Part shown: positions 1 to 4,835 of the stretch, one piece after another
Position numbering within the stretch: the stretch's first letter is position 1
Layout: every line of letters starts with the position of its first letter
Source: Acidimangrovimonas sp.
Lineage (GTDB): Bacteria > Pseudomonadota > Alphaproteobacteria > Rhodobacterales > Rhodobacteraceae
Assembly (NCBI GenBank): GCA_030147905.1
Contig: JASBUM010000645.1
Coordinates: 1 to 5,065 of the forward strand
Reading direction: 5' to 3'
Length of the DNA: 5,065 nucleotides
Made by a program: the position numbers and the translations under genes
Notes under the pieces: generated by a model
Seen by the model: only the letters and a program-made list of their open reading frames with translations
Database searches by the model: none
What the model was told of the DNA's origin: nothing

Positions 1-363
1 GAAAGCGATGGACAAGGCGCCGGCACCGAATTCGCGGGCATAGCCGCGCCCCCACGAGGCGGGATGCAGATGATAGGAAAGATTGAGCCCGTCTTCCCCT
101 GCGCGCCGGGTCAATCCGCCGAGCCCGACGGCGCCTTCCGCATCGGCGATCAGCCAGCGGCCATGCCCGTATCCGGCCCAGTGGTCGAGGTCGCGGGACA
201 AATTGGCGGCAACGGTTTCGCGGCGGTCGGGCCGCGGATCGGGCCGGTGCGCGGTCAGCGCCGGCAGGGCAAAGAGCGCAGCGAGGAATTCTAGGTCATC
301 CGGTTGCACGGGGCGCATCTTCAGGCGCGCGCTGTGCCAACGGGCGACCGCCGGATCCGCCAT
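1..363 (-). CDS. GNAT-family N-acetyltransferase (RimJ/RimL-like), C-terminus cut by window edge
   Basis: The ATG is at 363-361 and the frame stays open to the left edge, so only the first 121 residues are visible. The N-terminal stretch (about residues 11-40: SARLKMRPVQPDDLEFLAAL and following) is the usual opening of RimJ/RimL-type acetyltransferases (Acetyltransf_3 type). The acetyl-CoA pyrophosphate-binding motif appears as WGRGYA at residues 104-109, after the beta strand LNLSYHLHP. The family moves an acetyl group from acetyl-CoA to an amine; some members modify ribosomal-protein N-termini, others antibiotics or small molecules, and the substrate cannot be read from this fragment. The start lies 6 bp after the stop of the DUF1178 gene, in the same frame and without a strong ribosome binding site, so translational coupling in one operon is likely. 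The family call is secure; the function is not. Confidence 0.85.
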   Translation of the reverse strand, partial: MADPAVARWHSARLKMRPVQPDDLEFLAALFALPALTAHRPDPRPDRRETVAANLSRDLDHWAGYGHGRWLIADAEGAVGLGGLTRRAGEDGLNLSYHLHPASWGRGYAREFGAGALSIAF

Positions 364-369
364 CGGCGC

Positions 370-873
370 CTAGTTGGTCTTGCGCTGGGACATGAAGGGC
401 AGCGGCGCCACCGGCACGCCATCCTCGATCAGCTGACGCGCCTCCTCGGGGCGGGCCTCGCCGTAGATTGCGCGATCGGGGGATTCACCTTCGTGAATGG
501 CGCGCGCCTCGGCGGCGAAGTTCGTTCCGACATATTCCGAATTCGTCTCGACATGCCGGCGCAACGCAGCGATCGCCCGTTCCAGCCTGTTGCCGGGATG
601 GCCCAGCGTCACACGCCCGCCCTCGGCCGCGCCACCCGTCGGGGCGGCAACGCCCGCCCCGGCGCCGCTGTCGGTCTCGGCCTGCCGGCCGTCCCCGGCC
701 GCCTTGCGAGCGGAGCGTACTGCGGGTGCCATCAGCGTCTTTTCCACCGCGGTGGTGCCGCAATGCAGGCAGGCGACCATGCCGGCCGCGCGCAGGCTGT
801 CGAAGGCCTCGGCAGAGGCGAACCAGCTTTCGAAGCCGTGATCGTTGCTGCATTTCAAGGCGTAGCGGATCAT
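370..873 (-). CDS. DUF1178 family protein, zinc-ribbon-like N-terminus
   Basis: This is a 167-residue protein of the DUF1178 family, conserved in alphaproteobacteria and of unknown biochemical role. The N-terminus MIRYALKCSNDHGFESWF and the block CLHCGTTAVEKTLMAPAV (residues 35-52) are the family hallmarks. Cys8, His12, Cys35 and Cys38 could bind a metal, which is an inference. An Ala/Gly-rich linker (about 54-95) leads to a second conserved block (about 115-160: VGTNFAAEARAIHEGE, then a run ending in PVAPLPF). The open frame extends upstream to 1077, but that extension is low-complexity and overlaps the NUDIX gene. The ATG at 873 is preferred because AGGAG sits 6 nt upstream and homology begins exactly there. 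A promoter-like pair lies just upstream, and the GNAT gene follows after 6 bp. Confidence 0.9.
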   Translation of the reverse strand: MIRYALKCSNDHGFESWFASAEAFDSLRAAGMVACLHCGTTAVEKTLMAPAVRSARKAAGDGRQAETDSGAGAGVAAPTGGAAEGGRVTLGHPGNRLERAIAALRRHVETNSEYVGTNFAAEARAIHEGESPDRAIYGEARPEEARQLIEDGVPVAPLPFMSQRKTN

Positions 874-879
874 GCCATG

Positions 880-884
880 CTCCT
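880..884 (-). promoter_or_regulatory. Ribosome binding site fixing the DUF1178 start
   Basis: AGGAG reads on the minus strand 6 nt before the ATG at 873. It decides between this start and the longer open frame that begins at 1077. Another ATG lies inside the spacer, 5 nt upstream, but it is out of frame. Confidence 0.7.
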
Positions 885-898
885 GATCGAACAGGGCA

Positions 899-926
899 TA
901 TGTATGGATTTTTCGGGAGATATCAA
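899..926 (-). promoter_or_regulatory. Possible sigma-70-type promoter for DUF1178 and GNAT
   Basis: On the minus strand TTGATA (926-921, five of six matches to the -35 consensus) is followed after 16 nt by TACATA (904-899, a weak -10). The stretch between them includes CGAAAAATCC and is AT-rich compared with its surroundings. Transcription would begin about 20 nt before the DUF1178 ATG, leaving room for its ribosome binding site. If real, the DUF1178-GNAT pair can be transcribed without NUDIX. The evidence is a consensus match only. Confidence 0.33.
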
Positions 927-948
927 CCGGATCCTGCGCCCGGCGCTT

Positions 949-968
949 GCCCCCGCGCGGGTGGGGGC
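949..968 (-). terminator. GC hairpin downstream of the NUDIX gene, no T-tract
   Basis: GCCCCC (949-954) pairs with GGGGGC (963-968) around an 8-nt centre, some 30 bp beyond the NUDIX stop. No run of T follows on the minus strand, so it is not a classical intrinsic terminator. It could pause transcription or protect a 3' end. In DNA this rich in GC, such a stem can also arise by chance. Confidence 0.25.
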
Positions 969-998
969 GGTGCAGGCCGGTACCGGGCTTGGCAGGGC

Positions 999-1502
999 CT
1001 AGGGGGCGAAGTCGCGCAGGAGGGCCTTGAGCTGCGGCTCGTCGACCTTCTCGGCGGCCGCCGCGGGGCTGAACCACGCGCGCTCGCGCTGGTCACACTC
1101 CGGAAAGCTGTCGAGCAACCGCTTGACCCGCAGCGGAAAGACCGCCACGCGGCAGGGAATGCCACGCTCGCCGGGCAGCACCTTGATGTAACGGAAATCG
1201 CCGATCGGATCGGCATCGATCCGTCCCTCCACCCCGGCTTCCTCATAGGCTTCGCGCGCGGCGGCCTCGGCGGGCGTCATGCCCTTCATCGGCCATCCCT
1301 TGGGAAGCACCCAGCGCCCGGTGTCGCGGCTGGTGATGAGCAGCACCTCAACACTGCCCGCGTCCTTGCCGGACTTGACGCCCGCCTTTCCGCGCGACTT
1401 CACGCGGCGCCAGCACAATGCGGCGTACTGGCTGCTGTTGGCGGACGCGGATTTTGCATCGGCGATCGGCATCGCCGCCTCTATATGCGCTGCAATCGAC
1501 AT
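999..1502 (-). CDS. NUDIX hydrolase (DIPP/MutT-like)
   Basis: This is a 167-residue protein with one NUDIX domain. These enzymes hydrolyse nucleoside diphosphates linked to another moiety, using divalent metal; the substrate here is unknown. The core begins at about residue 26 (YAALCWRR), followed by VEVLLITSRDTGRWVLPKGW. The Nudix box runs from Gly69 to Val91. Arg83, Glu84, Glu87 and Glu88 of REAYEEAGV are present and include the metal ligands. The early Glu of the G-x5-E consensus is Met75; from memory, related GWPMKG-type NUDIX proteins often lack it as well. A basic stretch (about 34-47) sits between the first strands. The start is uncertain: ATG 1502 has only a weak upstream site, while ATG 1472 (residue 11) has AGAGG 5 nt before it. 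It is divergent from thpR and upstream of DUF1178 on the same strand. Confidence 0.88.
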   Translation of the reverse strand: MSIAAHIEAAMPIADAKSASANSSQYAALCWRRVKSRGKAGVKSGKDAGSVEVLLITSRDTGRWVLPKGWPMKGMTPAEAAAREAYEEAGVEGRIDADPIGDFRYIKVLPGERGIPCRVAVFPLRVKRLLDSFPECDQRERAWFSPAAAAEKVDEPQLKALLRDFAP

Positions 1503-1873
1503 GGATCTGCTGCCCTGCTCAATCTTTAGGCGTGTTCGTTTTTTACTTCGTCGTCACTGAACCTTATCAGGATCGCACCTGAATCGCCAGTGTCGTGGCG
1601 CCGGGCCCCGGGCTTGAAGCGAAGCCTTGCCGAATTATCTGCCCAGAATCGGCGGGATCGCCCATCGGGATCATCCGCGGGGATCGTCCGTTGGCGGGCG
1701 AAGAGGCCCCGCGCGCTTCGCCTCCGTGGCCCGGTCACAACCGGTGGTGGTGTTGCGCGCGTGATGCCGGGGGCTGCGCCGCCGGCCGCGTGCCGTACAT
1801 GGCGCCGGGGGCCGCGTTGCGCGCGGGCCCGCGCCGGAAGGTGCGGTAAAGCGCGCGAAGAGGGAGGGGCCGC
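1503..1873. other. 371-bp divergent intergenic region with hairpins, no convincing gene
   Basis: This gap separates the minus-strand NUDIX gene from plus-strand thpR, so it should carry the promoters of both. An AT-richer stretch near 1525-1575 is the likely place for the NUDIX promoter, but I see no good -35/-10 pair. Towards thpR, GGCGAAG (1697-1703) and CTTCGCC (1716-1722) form a perfect 7-bp stem with a 12-nt loop. A perfect 14-bp palindrome, GCGCGGGCCCGCGC, lies at 1821-1834, about 40 bp before the thpR start. Open frames crossing the region have Arg/Pro/Ala-rich, low-complexity translations and look like GC-rich artefacts. A small RNA or structured leader cannot be excluded. Confidence 0.5.
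1863..1867 (+). promoter_or_regulatory. Ribosome binding site of thpR
   Basis: GGAGG lies 6 nt before the ATG at 1874, within the purine-rich run AGGGAGGGG. It supports this start, and the recognisable protein begins directly there. Confidence 0.7.
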
Positions 1874-2527
1874 ATGATCCGCAGTTTCGTCGCGCTCGAG
1901 ATACCCGCAGCCGCTGCCGCCCAGCTTGCCGAACTTCGTGTCGTGATGGGGCTGGAGCCGCCCTCCGACCCCGTGGGGTTTCACCTGACGCTCGCCTTTC
2001 TCGGCACGCAGCCCGATCAGTTGATCGAGGACGCGCATCTCGCGCTGGCGCGATTGAGGGCGGAGCGGTTCGATCTGGCACTGGCCGGGGTCGGCAGTTT
2101 CGGCGCCAAGGCCCCGCGCGTGGTCTGGGCGGGGATCAGGGCCGAACCGGCGCTGGGGCGTCTTCAGGCACGGGTGACGAACGCATTGCGCGGCGCCGGG
2201 CTGGAGATCGATGCGCGGCGTTTCGTGCCCCATGTCACCCTGACGCGCCTCGCGGGCGGCCGGGGCGGGCCGGCGCGCGACACGCAGCGCCTGGCGCGGA
2301 TGCTGGCCGCGGGGGCGGGGTTTCGCACGGCCCCCTGGAGGGTCGAGGATTTCGTGCTCTTCCGTTCCGAAAGCGGGCGCGCGGGACGGATCTACACGCC
2401 GATGATGCGCTATCGGCTTGGTGCGGGCACGACAGGATCCGGACCCGCCGAGGGCCGCGCGGATGTGGATGCGCATGATGTCGATGCGCGCGATGGCGGC
2501 GGCCACGATGTCGACAGGCCCGGATAG
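1874..2527 (+). CDS. thpR: RNA 2',3'-cyclic phosphodiesterase (2H / LigT family)
   Basis: This is a 217-residue protein of the 2H phosphoesterase superfamily, historically called 2'-5' RNA ligase. Such enzymes open 2',3'-cyclic phosphates on RNA ends to 2'-phosphates and act in the cytoplasm. Both catalytic HxT motifs are present: His37-Leu-Thr39 in GFHLTLAFLG, and His120-Val-Thr122 in FVPHVTLTRL. The start MIRSFVALEIP and the last strand (about 174-183, YTPMMRYRLG) are typical, so the conserved fold ends near residue 183. Beyond it is a tail of about 34 residues, rich in Asp, His and Gly, with DVDA and HDVD each appearing twice; family members are usually near 180-190 residues. A good GGAGG site supports the start. 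It is divergent from NUDIX and convergent with kdtA, with 11 bp between the stops. Confidence 0.9.
   Translation: MIRSFVALEIPAAAAAQLAELRVVMGLEPPSDPVGFHLTLAFLGTQPDQLIEDAHLALARLRAERFDLALAGVGSFGAKAPRVVWAGIRAEPALGRLQARVTNALRGAGLEIDARRFVPHVTLTRLAGGRGGPARDTQRLARMLAAGAGFRTAPWRVEDFVLFRSESGRAGRIYTPMMRYRLGAGTTGSGPAEGRADVDAHDVDARDGGGHDVDRPG
2462..2514 (+). repeat. Short 15-bp-period repeat in the thpR tail
   Basis: GATGTGGATGCGC (2462-2474) recurs as GATGTCGATGCGC (2477-2489) with one mismatch and a period of 15 bp. A shorter copy, GATGTCGA, is at 2507-2514. The period keeps the frame, giving the Asp-Val-Asp-Ala and His-Asp-Val-Asp repeats of the ThpR tail. This looks like local slippage duplication rather than a mobile element. 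Confidence 0.5.
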
Positions 2528-2558
2528 GTGCCGCCGCGTCAGGCCGGTTGATCCGGGC
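2518..2558. terminator. Inverted repeat between convergent thpR and kdtA
   Basis: GCCCGGAT (2518-2525) and ATCCGGGC (2551-2558) are perfect reverse complements, an 8-bp stem with a 25-nt centre. The left arm runs into the first base of the thpR stop and the right arm lies in the last codons of kdtA, so the 11-bp gap and the kdtA stop are in the loop. The position fits a terminator shared by both directions. No T-tract follows on either strand, so it may act with Rho or as a 3'-end stabiliser. Confidence 0.35.
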
Positions 2559-3927
2559 GGTCGGCGGCCGGCATCGCGGCGCCCCCGGCCGGCGCGGCGC
2601 GTTCGAGAAGCCGGTCGAGCGTGTCCAGCAACGGGGCCATGTCGCCCCGCGCCGATCCGGCGATCGTCGCGGCCGCCGATGCCGCCATCGCGCGGGCCTC
2701 GGACGGTGTGGCGAGGCGTATCAGGGCCGTGGCCAGCGCCGCGCCATCGGCGACCGGGCACGCGGCCCCGGCGGCATCGAGGCGTGCGTAGATTGCCGCG
2801 AAATTCTCGGTATGCGGACCGTGCAGGATTGCGGCGCCGTGGGCGGCGGGCTCGAATGGCGTGTGTCCGCCCCTTGCCACCAGCGAGCCGCCGACGAAGC
2901 ACAGGCCCGCGAGCCGGTACCACAGGTCCATTTCGCCCATCGTGTCGGCCAGATAGACCGGCGGCGCCTGCGGTCCTTCGCCGGGCGCCTCTCCGGCCGA
3001 GCGGCGCGCGCAGGCCAGCCCTTGCGCGGTGACGGCGGCCGCGACGGCATCGCCGCGCCGCGGGTGGCGCGGGGCGAGGATCAGCCTGTCGAGTACGCCG
3101 GCGCTCCGGGCCCGGGCGAAGGCATCCAGCACCAGCGCCTCCTCGCCCTCGTGGGTGGAGGCGGCAAGCAGGGTCCGTGCCGGATCGAAGGCGCGGCGCA
3201 GGGGTCCGGGCAGGGCCGAGCGGTCTTCCGGCACGGCCGTCGTGGCGGCCTTGAGGTCCAGCAGCGGACCCAGCCTTTCGCGCGGCAGGCCGAGCGCCAC
3301 GAAACGCTCTGCCGAATCCGGATCCTGCGCCGATACATGGTCCAGCGCACCGAAGACCTGCGCCGCAAGCCGGGGCACGCGGCGCCACATCCTTGCGCTC
3401 GAGGCCGAAAGCCGCGCTCCCGCCATCATCGCCGGAAGGCTGCGCCGCCGGGTCAGGTCCATCCGGTTGGGCCAGATCTCGTTTTCCACGATCAGCAGCG
3501 CAGCGGGGCGGTGGCGGCGCAGGAAACGCGCGACGATCCAGCGCATGTCGATCGGCGCCAGCGCGGCGCGGATGCGTGGCGCCTCCCAGCCTTCGACCAG
3601 CGCGCGGCCGGTTTCGGTGTTGCAGGTGACGAGGATGCGCAGATCCTGCCGCCGCTCCAGCGCGGCGATCATCAGGGCGCGGGCCGAAGTCAGCTCGCCG
3701 TTGGAGGCCGCGTGCAGCCACAGGACGGGTCCCGCCGGGTCCGCACCGCCGACGCGTTCCGGCGCGAGGCTTCCCGGCCCGGTGCTTTCAGGCCCGGTGC
3801 TTTCCAGCCCGCCGCCGAGCCGTTCGGTCAGACTGCGCGCCGTTTCAGTCCCGCGCAGCCGACGCCACAGCGCCATGGCGATCAGGATCGGGCCGAGAAT
3901 GGCAAGGATCAACCGGTATAGGCGCAT
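2539..3927 (-). CDS. waaA: 3-deoxy-D-manno-octulosonic acid (Kdo) transferase
   Basis: This is a 462-residue glycosyltransferase of family GT30 (KdtA/WaaA), which transfers Kdo from CMP-Kdo to the lipid A precursor at the cytoplasmic face of the inner membrane. An N-terminal hydrophobic anchor spans about residues 4-20. The acceptor-side motif WLHAASNGE (70-78) carries the conserved catalytic Glu78. Other landmarks are ENEIWPN (148-154), ARLSASSARM (171-180), STHEGEE (257-263), APRHPRR (285-291), DTMGEM (328-333) and FVGGSLVARGGHTPFEPAAH (344-363), the donor-binding part of a GT-B fold. It is longer than E. coli KdtA (about 425 residues). A Gly/Ser/Pro-rich stretch at about 38-66 includes a tandem ESTGP repeat, and the C-terminus is Ala/Pro-rich. 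The start is chosen because the membrane anchor begins there; the ribosome binding site is weak. Whether it adds one or two Kdo units cannot be read from the sequence. Confidence 0.95.
   Translation of the reverse strand: MRLYRLILAILGPILIAMALWRRLRGTETARSLTERLGGGLESTGPESTGPGSLAPERVGGADPAGPVLWLHAASNGELTSARALMIAALERRQDLRILVTCNTETGRALVEGWEAPRIRAALAPIDMRWIVARFLRRHRPAALLIVENEIWPNRMDLTRRRSLPAMMAGARLSASSARMWRRVPRLAAQVFGALDHVSAQDPDSAERFVALGLPRERLGPLLDLKAATTAVPEDRSALPGPLRRAFDPARTLLAASTHEGEEALVLDAFARARSAGVLDRLILAPRHPRRGDAVAAAVTAQGLACARRSAGEAPGEGPQAPPVYLADTMGEMDLWYRLAGLCFVGGSLVARGGHTPFEPAAHGAAILHGPHTENFAAIYARLDAAGAACPVADGAALATALIRLATPSEARAMAASAAATIAGSARGDMAPLLDTLDRLLERAAPAGGAAMPAADRPDQPA
3776..3804 (-). 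repeat. Tandem 14-bp repeat inside kdtA
   Basis: GGCCCGGTGCTTTC appears identically at 3776-3789 and 3791-3804, a 15-bp period. On the minus strand it encodes ESTGP twice (residues 42-51), in the linker between membrane anchor and first catalytic motif. The in-frame period means a change in copy number would alter linker length without breaking the gene. Confidence 0.65.
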
Positions 3928-3970
3928 CGTCCCACGCTATTGCCGCCGGAAAGGTCAGCCCCGCCTTAGA

Positions 3971-3978
3971 GGGGGGGG
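3971..3978. repeat. Homopolymer run of eight G upstream of kdtA
   Basis: Eight consecutive G (C on the coding strand of kdtA) lie about 44 bp before the kdtA ATG, in the 98-bp gap after the four-cysteine protein gene. TTGCCA (3991-3986 on the minus strand) lies just upstream and TAAGGC just downstream, a poor promoter-like pair with the tract in its spacer. The tract is directly visible; a regulatory role is speculation. Confidence 0.4.
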
Positions 3979-4025
3979 CGCGGGCTGGCAAGACCCCGCC
4001 GCGCCGACGCCGGGGGGACCCGCCC

Positions 4026-4694
4026 TCAAACTCCGACCTGGCCCTGGCAGGTCAGCGGCGCGCTGCTTTGGGCGACCTCGACCAGGGGGCTGCCGCCGGC
4101 ATCGCCTGTATAGCGGGCCACCACACCGTCGGGGCCGAGGTAGAAATCCCAGCATTGCGGCCCTTTCGCGCTGCCCGGATAGACGAAACAGATATGGCCC
4201 TTGGCATCCGTGTACCAGCGGCCGAACTGGCAGTCCTGTCCACTGAAGGCCCAGACCACCCGGTGATCGGGCAGATATTCCTCCGCCCCGTAGGCCTGTC
4301 CGTCGATTGCATAGTAAAGGGTCTTGCCGCGTGCATAGGCGTCGAAGGCGGCTGCCGACAGCCGCCGGGCGCCGTCGCGCAGGACCGGTGCGGTGGCTGG
4401 CGCGATGATCGGCGCGGCCGGAGCTGCGGTGGCGCTCGCCACTATCACCGCGGCCAGGGTCAGGCGGGTCGACCGTATGCGCGCGGTCGGCACCGCGGGC
4501 CGTGGCACGACATCGGGCCGTTCGATGCGGCGCCGTGGCGCGCCCCATGGGGGGCGGCGGGTTGCGGCCCGCGGGGGGCGTCGCGCAATTTCCACGTCCC
4601 CCTTCCATGCGAGGGGCGCGGCTTCTGCCGCTCGGACATCGTCCGGCATCGGTTGCACGGCAGGCCGGGGCATGAGAGGGACGGGCAGGCGCAT
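4026..4694 (-). CDS. Uncharacterised membrane-anchored/exported four-cysteine protein
   Basis: This 222-residue protein has no assigned function. Residues 1-75 are Arg/Pro/Ala-rich and probably disordered. A hydrophobic segment follows (about 77-98, LTLAAVIVASATAAPAAPII), and then a compact C-terminal domain (about 112-222). That domain has four cysteines (155, 169, 181, 216) and aromatic blocks such as YLPDHRVVWAF, GRWY, ICFVYPG and CWDFYLG. It resembles small secreted hypothetical proteins of Rhodobacterales that I recall as a signal peptide plus this domain, and the even cysteine count suits two periplasmic disulfides. GGAGG (4708-4704) 9 nt before the ATG supports the long form with an N-terminal cytoplasmic segment. 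A shorter form from GTG 4493 would have a near-perfect signal peptide but no ribosome binding site. It lies between alkB (141 bp upstream) and kdtA (98 bp downstream). Confidence 0.75.
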   Translation of the reverse strand: MRLPVPLMPRPAVQPMPDDVRAAEAAPLAWKGDVEIARRPPRAATRRPPWGAPRRRIERPDVVPRPAVPTARIRSTRLTLAAVIVASATAAPAAPIIAPATAPVLRDGARRLSAAAFDAYARGKTLYYAIDGQAYGAEEYLPDHRVVWAFSGQDCQFGRWYTDAKGHICFVYPGSAKGPQCWDFYLGPDGVVARYTGDAGGSPLVEVAQSSAPLTCQGQVGV

Positions 4695-4703
4695 GGCATT
4701 GAT

Positions 4704-4708
4704 CCTCC
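4704..4708 (-). promoter_or_regulatory. Ribosome binding site supporting the long start of the four-cysteine protein
   Basis: GGAGG reads on the minus strand 9 nt before the ATG at 4694. It is the only good site near any candidate start of this gene, so it favours the form with the Arg/Pro-rich N-terminus over the shorter GTG form at 4493. Confidence 0.55.
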
Positions 4709-4815
4709 GCGCGATCGAGTGGTCGCCGCCGCGCAGGGCCGCGCGAAAGCCGGTAGCACCGCCCAGCCGCCCGGACCGGGCGCCACATCGGGCGGCGGCT
4801 TCGGGTGGTACGGTC

Positions 4816-4831
4816 GACGCGGCCGCGCGTC
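4816..4831 (-). terminator. Hairpin 4 nt after the alkB stop, possible terminator
   Basis: On the minus strand GACGCG and CGCGTC form a perfect 6-bp stem with a 4-nt loop, starting 4 nt beyond the alkB stop codon. The position suits a transcript 3' end. No T-run follows, so it would not be a classical intrinsic terminator, and read-through into the next gene is possible. Confidence 0.35.
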
Positions 4832-4835
4832 GGGA

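Noticed and set aside
874..1077. N-terminal extension of the DUF1178 frame to 1077
   Set aside because: The extra 68 residues are low-complexity and overlap the NUDIX 3' end. The AGGAG site and family homology both place the start at 873.
304..1529. Plus-strand frames of 232 and 353 residues opposite DUF1178 and NUDIX
   Set aside because: They are antisense to genes with clear motifs and have no family features of their own.
1526..1600. Possible small minus-strand gene ending just upstream of NUDIX
   Set aside because: The segment has unusually AT-rich third positions for this genome, with no start, ribosome binding site or recognisable protein. It reads better as promoter DNA.
1526..3721. 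A 731-residue minus-strand open frame antisense to thpR and out of frame with kdtA
   Set aside because: Its translation is Arg/Pro/Gly-rich with no domain, and it is covered by two genes with clear family motifs. Long empty frames are expected in DNA this GC-rich.
4769..4781. GCCCGG-A-CCGGGC inverted repeat between alkB and the four-cysteine gene
   Set aside because: Only a 5-bp stem with a 3-nt loop is possible and no T-run follows. It is likely chance in GC-rich DNA; the hairpin at 4816-4831 is better placed.
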